DNA from: Chitinivorax tropicus
GTDB lineage: Bacteria; Pseudomonadota; Gammaproteobacteria; Burkholderiales; SCOH01
DNA length: 64,000 nt
Direction: 5' to 3'
Assembly (NCBI RefSeq): GCF_014202905.1
Contig: NZ_JACHHY010000004.1
Coordinates: 124,001-188,000 of the forward strand
How positions within the stretch are numbered: the first letter of the stretch is position 1; the number at the start of each line of letters is the position of its first letter. This document shows, piece after piece, positions 52,238-61,121 of this stretch. Under the pieces are notes generated by a model. It saw only the letters and a program-made list of their open reading frames with translations, was not told the DNA's origin and ran no database searches. Position numbers and translations under genes: made by a program.

Positions 52238-53386
52238 TCAATCGGTCTTGGGTTCCGCTTCCGGGTCAAGCTCATCGGGTACCGGCAAGTGCTCCGGCAG
52301 ATCCGGCGCATGGCCACCATATTGGCGATAATGGCGCAGCTGATAGACATAGGCCAGCACTTCTGCCGCTGCGGTGTACAGCTTGGCGGGGATCTCCTGT
52401 TGCAATTCCGCATGAAAGTATAATGCCCGTGCAAAAGGCGGCGCCCGCATGATGGTGACGCCATGTTCACCTGCCAGCTCGATGATACGCTCGGCCAGCA
52501 GGTGCGAGCCTTTGGCGACGACCGTAGGGGCACGCATGATGCTGCTCTGATACTTCAGCGCGACAGCGTAGTGGGTCGGGTTGGTGACGATCACATCGGC
52601 CTTGGGTACTTCCTGCATCATCCGCTTGCGTGCCGCTTCACGCTGCAGGGCTCGGATACGGGCTTTGATTTCGGGTGATCCCTCGGACTCCTTCGATTCC
52701 TGCCGGACTTCCTCTTTGGTCATGCGTAGGCTACGTTGGTAATTCCACAGCTGGAACGGTACATCCAGTATCACCAGAATGATCATCGAGCCCGCCACCA
52801 CTTCCAGCGTGTAGGCCACCAGTGCCGCCGTGTGGGTGTAGGCTGAGAAGGGGGATTCGGTGATCAGGGCCAGGAACTCTCCACGCTCTAACCAGATCAC
52901 CCAGCCTGCCACACCGCCGATCAGAAAGGACTTGAGAATGGCTTTGGCCCCCTCTGCCAATGCGCTCATTGAAAACAACCGCTTGATGCCCGACAATGGA
53001 TTGAGCTTACTGAATTTTGGCTCCAGGGCCTCGAAGGTCAGCAACCAGCCTCCGAGCAGCAACGGTGACACGATGGCGGCAATGGTGACCGCCAACATGA
53101 ACGGCAGGAAAGCCAGTAAGGCATCGGCACAGGCTTTATAGAGCACTTCCAGCATTTGATGCGGGTGAGCCAGCAGATTGCGGTCGAAAGTCAGCCCATC
53201 ACGAACCACCTGCTGCATGAAGTCGATGAAGCTTGGGCCCATGAGCACCAGCGTCGCAATGCCGGTCATGGTGACGGCAAAGGTGGGCAACTCCTTTGAT
53301 CTGGCGATATTGCCTTTCTGCCGGGCTTCTTCCAGCCGCCTGCCCGAGGCGGGTTCCGTCCGTTCCTGATCGCTGTCTTCAGCCAT
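52238..53386 (-). CDS. flhB: Flagellar export switch protein FlhB
   Basis: A 382-residue type III export protein. ERTEPASGRRLEEARQKGN starts it, four membrane segments follow, and the autocleavage site NPTH is in VIVTNPTHYAVALKYQ. FlhB switches export from rod/hook to filament proteins. Usually flhA follows; here the gene is alone, convergent with the glycosyltransferase, and has no flagellar neighbour in the window. It ends in an acidic proline-rich tail. It is probably functional; the SctU injectisome homologue is less likely because of the N-terminus. Confidence 0.92.
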   Translation of the reverse strand: MAEDSDQERTEPASGRRLEEARQKGNIARSKELPTFAVTMTGIATLVLMGPSFIDFMQQVVRDGLTFDRNLLAHPHQMLEVLYKACADALLAFLPFMLAVTIAAIVSPLLLGGWLLTFEALEPKFSKLNPLSGIKRLFSMSALAEGAKAILKSFLIGGVAGWVIWLERGEFLALITESPFSAYTHTAALVAYTLEVVAGSMIILVILDVPFQLWNYQRSLRMTKEEVRQESKESEGSPEIKARIRALQREAARKRMMQEVPKADVIVTNPTHYAVALKYQSSIMRAPTVVAKGSHLLAERIIELAGEHGVTIMRAPPFARALYFHAELQQEIPAKLYTAAAEVLAYVYQLRHYRQYGGHAPDLPEHLPVPDELDPEAEPKTD

Positions 53387-53592
53387 CTTCCAATACCATT
53401 AAGGATGTATGTGCGGTGATCCAGCCAAGTGTAACCTGGATTGCCCTTGCCGGGCGTGACCTTGGTGGCTTGGCAGGCAAGACACCCCTGGCTGAATCGG
53501 CTAAGATGTATGGATTATGAACAACCCAGGGAGCGCTAGGGGCTGCATGATTGAAATGTCCGGTACAAGCCGGTCGATTGTCGTCCCTTGAT

Positions 53593-54900
53593 ATGAGTAG
53601 TCAGATCAGTTTACTTTTCCTCGCCATCGTTCTGGTGTTTTTGAACGGTTTTTTCGTGGCTGCTGAGTTTGGTCTCGTCAAATTACGGCAGACACGTGTC
53701 CGGGCCATCGCCAAAGCGCATGGTTTCCGTGGCCGTATCCTGGCCAAAGTCCACAGCAACCTCGACGCCTATCTATCCGCCTGCCAGCTTGGCATCACCT
53801 TGGCATCGCTGGGCCTGGGATGGGTGGGTGAGCCTGCCTTTGCCAGATTGCTGGAGCCGGTGTTCTCGGCGCTGGGTGTCGAAAGAGAAAAGCTGATTCA
53901 TGGTATATCGTTTTTCGTCGCTTTTTTCATCATTTCCTACCTGCATATCGTGGTGGGTGAGCTGGCCCCCAAATCCATGGCCATCCGCCGTGCTGAAATC
54001 GTCGGGCTGTGGACTGCCGCGCCACTCTATGGCTTTTACTGGGCGATGTATCCAGCCATCTGGGCATTGAACACCAGTGCTAACTGGATATTGAAACTGG
54101 TCCGCCTGGATGCCACCGTATCGCATGACACCCATTATTCCGCAGATGAGTTGAAGCTGATTCTGCGCGGCTCCGAAGAGTCCGACCAGTTTACCAATGA
54201 GGAATGGCGGGTCTTGGCGCAGGCCTTGGATTTCCGTGAGCTGGATGTGGCCGATCTGATGCGCCCCGTCAGCGAAATGGTGGCCTTGCACGCCACGGAT
54301 GGGGTGGAAAAGAACCTCGATCGCATGGTGCAGACACGCTATAGCCGCTACCCCTATATCGGCAAAGACGGCAAGGTGATGGGCGTATTGCATCTGAAAG
54401 ATGTCTTTTTTGCATTGAATAAAGGCGAGGCCGGCAGCAATCTGGATGCGCTGGTCCGGCCAGCGCAGCTGGTGTCACCCAGCATGTCGGCCATGGAGCT
54501 GTTTCGCCGTTTTCGCGAGGGTGCGCCTCATTTTGCAGTGGTGACCTACCAGGACGGTGAGCCGTTGGGCTTCGTGACGCTGGACAACCTGCTCTCCGCC
54601 CAGGTGGGTGAAATCCGTGACGAGTTCCGTCACACGCAGAATGAATGGACCCGGTTAGATGATGGCTCGCTGATCGGCAAGGGCAGCCTGCCGATCTTCA
54701 CTCTTGAGCGTGCGCTGGGCGTCGATATCGATCAAGACGACGTGGATACGGTCGGGGGGCTGCTGATGTGGCGCCTGGGCGATCTGCCCAAGGAAGGCGA
54801 CCGCATCACGTTCGATGAATTCGATGTCGTGGTCAAACGCATGAAAGGACCACGGATCGTCATGGTGCGGGTCTACCCGAGATTGGCGAACGCGGCTTGA
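53593..54900 (+). CDS. CNNM/CorC-HlyC family membrane protein
   Basis: A 435-residue protein with three domains: CNNM (DUF21) membrane part to about 200, with NGFFVAAEFGLVKLRQTRVR and VVGELAPKSMAI; a pair of CBS domains from about 205 to 325 (DLMRPVSEMVAL and YPYIGKDGKVMGVLHLKD); and a CorC/HlyC domain at the end. Relatives move magnesium or cobalt or affect membrane integrity; the haemolysin name is historical. ATG at 53593 used. Monocistronic, with a terminator after it. Confidence 0.88.
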   Translation: MSSQISLLFLAIVLVFLNGFFVAAEFGLVKLRQTRVRAIAKAHGFRGRILAKVHSNLDAYLSACQLGITLASLGLGWVGEPAFARLLEPVFSALGVEREKLIHGISFFVAFFIISYLHIVVGELAPKSMAIRRAEIVGLWTAAPLYGFYWAMYPAIWALNTSANWILKLVRLDATVSHDTHYSADELKLILRGSEESDQFTNEEWRVLAQALDFRELDVADLMRPVSEMVALHATDGVEKNLDRMVQTRYSRYPYIGKDGKVMGVLHLKDVFFALNKGEAGSNLDALVRPAQLVSPSMSAMELFRRFREGAPHFAVVTYQDGEPLGFVTLDNLLSAQVGEIRDEFRHTQNEWTRLDDGSLIGKGSLPIFTLERALGVDIDQDDVDTVGGLLMWRLGDLPKEGDRITFDEFDVVVKRMKGPRIVMVRVYPRLANAA

Positions 54901-54930
54901 AACAGCATTGCCATATCAATACCACGACAG

Positions 54931-54953
54931 ACGGCCTCGACAGAGGCCGTTTT
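54931..54953 (+). terminator. Terminator of the CNNM gene
   Basis: ACGGCCTC (54931-54938), GACA, GAGGCCGT (54943-54950), then TTTG. Confidence 0.7.
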
Positions 54954-55020
54954 GTCTTGCCGTGGCCGCTGGGTTGCGGAGGGCTCCTGCCGTGGATGTC
55001 ATTGCAGCTTACAGCGTGTT

Positions 55021-55500
55021 TTAGCCCGGCGAAGTCTGTCTGAGCAATCGGTCATCGAAAGGGTAGTGCTGAGCGCTGAGGATCTGACAGTGGCTGGCGT
55101 CGAGATGCAGCGGGTTGAGCAGCACATTCTGGGTGAAGGGGACGATGGCGCTGGGGACGTATAACAAGGCAGATGCGCCTTGTCGCAGCCATTGATCGCC
55201 TATGCTGCGGGTCAGCAGGGTCTGGGTCCGCCAGTCATCAGTAAGGTGGTCAGGCTCGATGGCCGCTGCACTGACGGTGTCCGCGACCTGAATGCGCAAT
55301 AACTGATAGTTGCGGGGCAGGGCAGTCAGCGTGCTGATTTCCAGGTGAACCAGGGTTTCCAGCAGAGCGCTGGCGGGCGAGGTGGCCAGGTAGATGATTG
55401 GTCTACCCTTGCTATGCCAGCGTGCCGGGCCGATCAGGCCGCCTTTCCCGCTCAGATCTGCATAGTTGCTGATGCGCCAGAGTGTCTGGGGTGGGTGCAT
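55021..55500 (-). CDS. RES-domain toxin (NAD-degrading type)
   Basis: A 159-residue RES-domain protein. The name residues are visible: Arg9 in LWRISNY, Glu48 in SALLETLVH and Ser117 in LYVPSAIVP, with QNVLLNP after. Characterised members of this family (MbcT, and the Res toxins) break NAD and stop growth. It follows the antitoxin gene by 6 bases, the usual antitoxin-toxin order. Confidence 0.88.
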   Translation of the reverse strand: MHPPQTLWRISNYADLSGKGGLIGPARWHSKGRPIIYLATSPASALLETLVHLEISTLTALPRNYQLLRIQVADTVSAAAIEPDHLTDDWRTQTLLTRSIGDQWLRQGASALLYVPSAIVPFTQNVLLNPLHLDASHCQILSAQHYPFDDRLLRQTSPG

Positions 55501-55506
55501 GGTTGC

Positions 55507-55971
55507 TCAGGCGGCGTAGCCTTCGTCGATTTCGTTCAGGTAGTTTTCGACCAGCCGGCAGCCGACATCGGTTTTCAGCATATCCAACGGTGATTTGCCA
55601 TTGAAGCGCTGGAGCGGGCGTCTGAGCCAGGCAATGGCGGCCTCATGTTCCGCAAACACCACCTCGGCCTGGGTGAGCACCCGTGCCAGTCGAACCGCCC
55701 GCTCGCTTTCTTCGGGGTTGAGTGGCTCGCCTTTGCTCTGGCGATGTTGCAGGGTGCGTGCCGGGGCAACCAGGCTGATGATCTCAGAGCGCTTGATACC
55801 CGCATTGGTCAACATGGCGACTGCTGCAAGCGGAAGTCCTGCGCTGATCTGCTCGGCCAGCCCCAGCTCATCGTTGACTGGAATGGCGAGTAATTGTGAT
55901 AACCGGCTGTAGTCATCACCGTCGTCTTGTGCCTCGACAGCAACGAATGTGAAGGGTTTGGCTTGCGGCAT
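55507..55971 (-). CDS. Xre/MbcA/ParS-family antitoxin
   Basis: A 154-residue protein. The middle holds a helix-turn-helix-like segment (LPLAAVAMLTNAGIKRSEIISLVAPARTLQHR) shown here by its ends, and the C-terminal half is the toxin-binding domain with ARVLTQAEVVFAEHEAAIAWL and NGKSPLDMLKTDVG. SD AAGGAG precedes the ATG. It would block the Res toxin and repress the operon by the palindrome at 55985-56019. Confidence 0.88.
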   Translation of the reverse strand: MPQAKPFTFVAVEAQDDGDDYSRLSQLLAIPVNDELGLAEQISAGLPLAAVAMLTNAGIKRSEIISLVAPARTLQHRQSKGEPLNPEESERAVRLARVLTQAEVVFAEHEAAIAWLRRPLQRFNGKSPLDMLKTDVGCRLVENYLNEIDEGYAA

Positions 55972-55984
55972 GCTACGGCTCCTT

Positions 55985-56019
55985 GCGCAAAATGCAATTG
56001 TATTTTAGGCGTTTTGCGC
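55985..56019 (-). promoter_or_regulatory. Operator/promoter of the Res-Xre pair
   Basis: GCGCAAAA (55985-55992) and TTTTGCGC (56012-56019) are a perfect inverted repeat around a TACAAT-like -10 (minus strand, near 55995-56000). The region overlaps the end of the kinase gene. This suits autorepression by the antitoxin. Confidence 0.6.
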
Positions 56020-57315
56020 TTGTGTTGCAATTGGAAAGGCGATCGACACCAGCAAGCCACCTGCCGGGTGATTGCTGACTTGCAGCTCGGCCCGATGGGC
56101 ATCGGCAATGCGCCGCACAATCGCCAGCCCAAGCCCGCTGCCTCCGTCGGCGCGTCGGGCCGGGTCGAGCCGGGTGAAAGGCTGCATCAGTGTCAGGATC
56201 ATGTGGGATGGAATGCCCTGGCCATGGTCACGCACCTGTAAGATCAGCCGGGCGTCGATCTGCTTGATGGTGATCTCGATCGGCGGTGCGCCATACAGCC
56301 GGGCATTGTCGATCAGGTTGGTCAACAGGCGCTGGATGGCCAGTGGATGCACCTTGACCAAGGGGATGTCCACCGCAGGTTGGATCTGCAACATCAGCCC
56401 CTGCCGCTGGTAGCGGTCTTGGGTGTCGCGCAACAATTCATTCAGATCGCAGACCTGAGCTTGCTCTTCTGGCTCGCCAGCGATGAAATCGCGGAATTGC
56501 CGGACGATCCGATCGATGTCATCGATGTCGGTCAGCATGCCTTCACGCAGGCTGTTATCCTGCATCATTTCTACTCCCAGCCGCAGACGGGTGAGTGGGG
56601 TGCGGACATCATGTGATATGCCTGCCAGCATGACCCGGCGATCAGTTTCTGCCTGTTGCAGGGCTTGTGTCATGCTGTTGAAGGTCTTGGCCAGGCTGCG
56701 GGTTTCGCGCATCTTGCCCTCTGGCAGTGGCGCTGGGTGTTCGCCCTGGGTCAGTTGGCGGGCGGCGGAAATCAACTGCTTCAGTGGCCGGTTCAGGTAC
56801 CAGGCAAAGAAAAATGCGGCCACTACTGCGATGGCCGAGAAGCCCAACACTGCCAGGCTCAGGGTTGTCCGTAGTTGCGGCTGAGGGCTGCCGATGGGGA
56901 TGACCAGCCAGTGCGGCTCATTGAGCATATTGATCTGTAGCCACAGAAGTGGCTTGGGTAGGAGCTGGAAGCGGACATCGTTGAATGCCAGGCCATCCGC
57001 TTTCAAATGGATCAGCAATGCATCCAGGTCGCCATCCAGGGGTTGATGATTGATGGGTGGGCGGGCTGCAGTTCGCGGTAACAGGTTGATGGAAAAGGGG
57101 CGATTGTAGGCGTCCAGATAGAGGGCGCGCTCATCGGCATTCATGTTGGCGAGGGTGGATTCCAGATCGGCCAGGGCATCGATCACCTCTTCCGAGATCT
57201 GCTGAGCCATCTGGTGACGCCAGTTGTAGTGCAGCAGGCCCAGGGTGAACAACTGGCTGACCATCACCAGGCCGACCAACATTGCGGCCAGCCTGCCAAA
57301 CAGCGATCTAGGCAT
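56005..57315 (-). CDS. EnvZ-type sensor histidine kinase
   Basis: A 436-residue membrane kinase. First membrane segment about 10-28, a periplasmic sensor of about 120 residues, second segment near 153-171, HAMP, then the phospho-His in MLAGISHDVRTPLTRLR, N box NLIDNARLYG, and G boxes DHGQGIP and GGSGLGLAIV. It pairs with the OmpR-like regulator with one shared base (57315). Confidence 0.92.
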   Translation of the reverse strand: MPRSLFGRLAAMLVGLVMVSQLFTLGLLHYNWRHQMAQQISEEVIDALADLESTLANMNADERALYLDAYNRPFSINLLPRTAARPPINHQPLDGDLDALLIHLKADGLAFNDVRFQLLPKPLLWLQINMLNEPHWLVIPIGSPQPQLRTTLSLAVLGFSAIAVVAAFFFAWYLNRPLKQLISAARQLTQGEHPAPLPEGKMRETRSLAKTFNSMTQALQQAETDRRVMLAGISHDVRTPLTRLRLGVEMMQDNSLREGMLTDIDDIDRIVRQFRDFIAGEPEEQAQVCDLNELLRDTQDRYQRQGLMLQIQPAVDIPLVKVHPLAIQRLLTNLIDNARLYGAPPIEITIKQIDARLILQVRDHGQGIPSHMILTLMQPFTRLDPARRADGGSGLGLAIVRRIADAHRAELQVSNHPAGGLLVSIAFPIATQAQNA

Positions 57316-58043
57316 CAGCGCTGGCCACCATCAGGTACGAACACATAGCCAAATCCCCAGACGGTCTGGATGAACTTCGGCTCGGTAGGATTGGTTTCGA
57401 TCAACTTGCGCAGCCGCGAGATCTGCACATCGATGGATCGGTCGAACGCTTCGTGTTCCTTACCGCGTGCCAGCTCCATCAAGCGCTCCCGCGATAACGG
57501 GTGCCGTGGGTGCATGGCCAGCACTTTCAGAATCGAGAACTCCGCATGCGTCAGCGAGACATCCGCGCCTGCCTTGGTCAGCTTGCGAGAGCCCGCATCC
57601 AGAACGAAATCAGCGAATTCATAGATCTCTTCCGCGTTGTAATCGGCTGCCAGCGCAGGGGTGGGGGATTGCCGACGCAGAATGGCATTGATGCGGGCAA
57701 CCAGCTCACGCGGGTTGAACGGCTTGGCCAGATAATCATCTGCGCCCATCTCCAGCCCCAGGATACGGTCGATATCATCCCCTTTGGCAGTCAGCATCAG
57801 AATGGGCAGCAGATCGTGCTGGGCGCGTAGCCGACGGCATACGGCCAGACCATCTTCACCAGGCAGCATCAGATCCAGCACCAGCAGGTGAGGCCTATTC
57901 CGCTGCAGCCGCTTGTCGAGTTGGCTGGCGTCGGCATAGGCATCGACATCAAAGCCTTGCTCAGTCAGATAACGTAGCAAAAGCTCACGTAGGCGTGGGT
58001 CATCATCGATGACCAGGATGCGTTTGGGCGTGGTTGTATTCAT
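57315..58043 (-). CDS. ompR: OmpR-type response regulator
   Basis: A 242-residue regulator with a receiver domain (phospho-Asp in LLVLDLMLPGEDG, near 57; IDDDP at start) and a winged helix in the C-terminal half (HEAFDRSIDVQISRLRKLIE; TVWGFGYVFVPDG). Sequence is close to OmpR. Its start region faces a Spy-like periplasmic protein gene, a plausible target. The signal is unknown; osmolarity or envelope stress are the candidates. Confidence 0.92.
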   Translation of the reverse strand: MNTTTPKRILVIDDDPRLRELLLRYLTEQGFDVDAYADASQLDKRLQRNRPHLLVLDLMLPGEDGLAVCRRLRAQHDLLPILMLTAKGDDIDRILGLEMGADDYLAKPFNPRELVARINAILRRQSPTPALAADYNAEEIYEFADFVLDAGSRKLTKAGADVSLTHAEFSILKVLAMHPRHPLSRERLMELARGKEHEAFDRSIDVQISRLRKLIETNPTEPKFIQTVWGFGYVFVPDGGQR

Positions 58044-58421
58044 GGCTACAGTGTATCAAGCGTGGGGTGGTGGATTCGAACACCAATTGTTAAAAGCTGT
58101 ATTGATTGTGGATGCTGCTTGCGAATTTTTACAAGCGACACATGGCGTAACACAGCTGCTTTACACATGGCGCAGAGAATGTCAGGCAGGAAAAAGTAAG
58201 GCCGGGTAATCTGTCGAGCAAGCTGCGCCAAGACTGGACATCAATGCATCTGATGGCCTATCTGATAGTGATGGGTGGATCTACTACCGAGTGTAATTGA
58301 CCAGGGACCCGGTCAATTGTTCAAAAAGGATGTGGCGTTTGGCACATTGAACGCAGCAGATGCCTTGATGCCCAATGAACACAAGGGCCGTGCGGCCCAG
58401 CAACAATGATTGATGATGTGC
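58044..58421. promoter_or_regulatory. Divergent control region of the two-component system and Spy-like gene
   Basis: About 380 bases. ACACATGGCG is repeated directly at 58138-58147 and 58163-58172, each preceded by a TTTACA-like motif, as expected of tandem OmpR-type sites. A perfect inverted repeat AATTGACC-N8-GGTCAATT lies at 58295-58318. Confidence 0.5.
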
Positions 58422-59108
58422 ATGGTGACAACCTACCGAATTCAGCTCAACCCCGCATCGCAGTTGGCCAGCCACTGGCCAACCTGTTGGTGTGCCTGGT
58501 TGATCGCCCTGGTACTGTGTGGCCCGGTGATGGCTGATGAAAGCCACCAGGGCAAGCCACCTGCCGGGGCGCGTAGTGCCGATGAGTCAGCGCCGATGGA
58601 ACATCGCGAGCGTCGATTGGAGCGTGCTTTACGTGACGGCAAACTGACCGCAGAGGAAGCAGAGCGGATTCGCGAGGGCTGGCGTGGGCAAGGTGCAATG
58701 CCCAATTGGTGGGGAGGGGGCGCACGATCTGGCGTGCCCCAACCCGATGATGCCTGGAGTGAGCGCCGTAAGAAGCTGAATGAGATCCTGACGCCAGTAC
58801 AGAAACAGCAATTCGAGGAAATGCAAGCGCAGTGGCGGCAGGCGCGCGAGCGGCTGGAGCAGGGTTTCACGGAATCTCAACGCGAGCTGTCACGCCGCCG
58901 CCATGCTTTGTCGCCAGAAGCCCGGCGCCAGCTGTATGAGAGCTTTACGCCCGAGCAACGTGAACAGATCAAGTCGTTCTTCAAGCAACAAAAACAAGCA
59001 CGAGAACACTTCTTCAATAGCCTAAGCCCAGAACAACGGGCTCAATTGCCTCCCCCGCCCATGCCCCACCCACCGATGACACCAGACGGCCCGCCCGGCG
59101 GCGACTGA
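58422..59108 (+). CDS. Spy/CpxP-like periplasmic protein
   Basis: A protein of about 228 residues; start uncertain (ATGs at 58413, 58416 and 58422, none with good SD). Signal peptide with WCAWLIALVLCGPVMADES. The mature part is helical, rich in Arg, Glu and Gln, and has the LTxxQ-like repeats of the Spy family: LTPVQKQQFEEM, LSPEARRQLYES, FTPEQREQIKSF and LSPEQRAQL. The C-terminus is proline-rich. Spy and CpxP are chaperones induced by envelope stress regulators; the neighbour OmpR/EnvZ pair fits. Larger than the usual Spy. Confidence 0.65.
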   Translation: MVTTYRIQLNPASQLASHWPTCWCAWLIALVLCGPVMADESHQGKPPAGARSADESAPMEHRERRLERALRDGKLTAEEAERIREGWRGQGAMPNWWGGGARSGVPQPDDAWSERRKKLNEILTPVQKQQFEEMQAQWRQARERLEQGFTESQRELSRRRHALSPEARRQLYESFTPEQREQIKSFFKQQKQAREHFFNSLSPEQRAQLPPPPMPHPPMTPDGPPGGD

Positions 59109-59711
59109 TCGATCTCAGCCTGAGTGCAGCGGTGATTGCTGGCTGGCGTGAGCCATCGGCATCAACCCGTAGCCCATGATTGGATAGGCACCCGAACTCG
59201 TCCCCCAGGCCGTGCCGGCAGAATGCTGACCATGCCGGGGCTTGTCATGTGGCCGGTCAACTGAATGGCCTCATCTTGCTTCCAGTACATCCTGGTCGCC
59301 ATTTTACGAGCTGTATTCTGGCCTGCTCGCTTGACCGGGTTTGCTACTTATGGTGATGGATTGGTATTGATGCTGGTCGGGCTGTATCACTGGGCCAGAC
59401 CTGTCTGATTGCACTGGTGTGCGGGTCTATGCGGAAGCGACAGAAAAGGCCTGGCGGGCACCTAGACAGTGTGGATGGCATCGGCCAAGGTTGATGCAGT
59501 GTCTATTTTGAATTTTAAATGGTATTGTGTTGGTATTGAATTATATCGCGTTGTACGCCATTGGCAGAGGCGACAGAGCGGTGCGTAAATAAGATGGCCT
59601 TCGGTTTGGCTTGCTGCTGACTGTGGTCGTGTAGGCGTTGGCATGGCAATCGCTTTGCGGCTGCCTGCCTGATGACTTGGATGGTTTTTCTGACTCGGGT
59701 GGATTGACACA
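59109..59711. other. Gene-free region upstream of the MFS transporter
   Basis: About 600 bases. No gene with a start, SD and family similarity was seen. GGTATTG occurs three times (near 59365 and twice at 59521-59536), the last two in an AT-rich patch at about 59505-59550 that may hold the promoter of the transporter. Confidence 0.35.
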
Positions 59712-60905
59712 ATGCAGCAGTCGTCTCATGGCATGACAGATCTGGACAACTCGTCAACACAACCTGCCCCCGCGCCAGCCACAGTGCCGATTCGGCGTAG
59801 CCAGTGGGCGGTGGCCGCATTGTTCCTGGCACTGGGTTTCAATGTCGGGACCTGGGCGTCTCGCATCCCCGATCTCAAAGTAGGTTTGGGTTTGGGGGCC
59901 GCTCAGGTTGGTACTTTATTGTTGGCGTCTGGTCTGGGGGCCATCTGCGCTTTTCCGCTGATCAGCATTTTGTTGCTGCGGCTGGGCTCGCGTCGGCTGT
60001 GCGTGCTCGCCGTGAGCTTGCTGCCGGTGGTGTTGGTGGGCATGGCGTGGGCACCCAACTATCCGGCGGCATTGCTGGTGATGTTCGCTGAAGGGGTGTT
60101 GTGCGCGTTGGTCAACACATCCATGAATGGCCAGGGCGTGGTGGTCGAGCGGGTTGGTGGGCAGGCGATTCTGTCTCGTCTGCATGCGGTATTCAGCTTG
60201 GGCCTGATGTGTGCAGCTGTATTCGCCTCGGGCTTGAGCCATCTGACGACGAATCTCTGGGGACATTTCATTGCAGCCTCTTTGATCATTACCGGTTTGC
60301 TGTGCTATGCCTCGCCTGGGTTGTTGTCAGACCAACCCACCGCCAGCCAGGGACACAATACCAAGCGTAACTGGTCAGATGTCACGACGCTATGGCTGGG
60401 CTGTGCACTGTTTTTCGGCACTATCGCAGAGGGCTCGATGACCGAATGGTCAGCGCTGTACCTGCGCGAAATCGTGGGTGCCTCGGTGAATCAGGCACCC
60501 TTGGGCATTGCGGCAGTCTCCACCAGCATGCTGGTGGCCAGGTTGTTTGCCGATAGCTGGCGAGCCAGGTGGGGCGATAAATGGCTGGTGGTGGTAGGTG
60601 GGGTGGTGGCATTCACCGGACTGGCATTGGCGCTGGCACTGGGCGGGTTGATCCCAGCTCTGCTGGGCTTCTCGTTGGTGGGCGCCGGGGTGGCGGCGAT
60701 ATCGCCATGTATCTACTCCGCAGCAGCACGGCTTAGCCCCATCACCTTGGCCACCGTGACCACCATTGGCTCGGTCGGCTCCCTGATGGGGCCACCTGTC
60801 ATCGGCTTGGTCGCGCAGTGGAGCGATCTGCGTGGTGGTATGATGGTGATAGCCATTGCCGCGCTATGGGTGTCCATCTGTGCATTGCGTATCCGGTGGG
60901 TTTGA
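59712..60905 (+). CDS. MFS transporter (YbjJ-like)
   Basis: A 397-residue membrane protein with about twelve segments. FLALGFNVGTWASRIPDLKVGLG and the loop NTSMNGQGVVVERVGG are typical of the YbjJ group of MFS proteins; substrate unknown. The first 28 residues are hydrophilic and Pro/Ala rich; an ATG 21 bases later is an alternative start. It stands alone. Confidence 0.82.
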   Translation: MQQSSHGMTDLDNSSTQPAPAPATVPIRRSQWAVAALFLALGFNVGTWASRIPDLKVGLGLGAAQVGTLLLASGLGAICAFPLISILLLRLGSRRLCVLAVSLLPVVLVGMAWAPNYPAALLVMFAEGVLCALVNTSMNGQGVVVERVGGQAILSRLHAVFSLGLMCAAVFASGLSHLTTNLWGHFIAASLIITGLLCYASPGLLSDQPTASQGHNTKRNWSDVTTLWLGCALFFGTIAEGSMTEWSALYLREIVGASVNQAPLGIAAVSTSMLVARLFADSWRARWGDKWLVVVGGVVAFTGLALALALGGLIPALLGFSLVGAGVAAISPCIYSAAARLSPITLATVTTIGSVGSLMGPPVIGLVAQWSDLRGGMMVIAIAALWVSICALRIRWV

Positions 60906-61121
60906 CGAATCGGCACGGCTGTCGCCGCACAATGACTGTGCTGGCCATTCCGACGCCGGTTGTGGTTGACAGCATCAGGGTGGCGGGGAGACAATCCGCC
61001 CATCATTTTGCGCAGCCGATGGCCATGAACTGTAGGCCCGCGCTCTCTGGCCACAGGCAACCCCTGTGGCGTCATCGGGCTGATCCGGCGCCTTATACAC
61101 GTCACTCATCGATCAGTCATC

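Noticed and set aside
53593-54900. Haemolysin
   Set aside because: CNNM/CorC proteins are often named haemolysins, but the domain layout points to an ion-transport or membrane-integrity role.
59462-59710. Minus-strand 82-codon frame in the 600-base gap
   Set aside because: No SD, no hydrophobic or domain pattern, and nothing recognisable.
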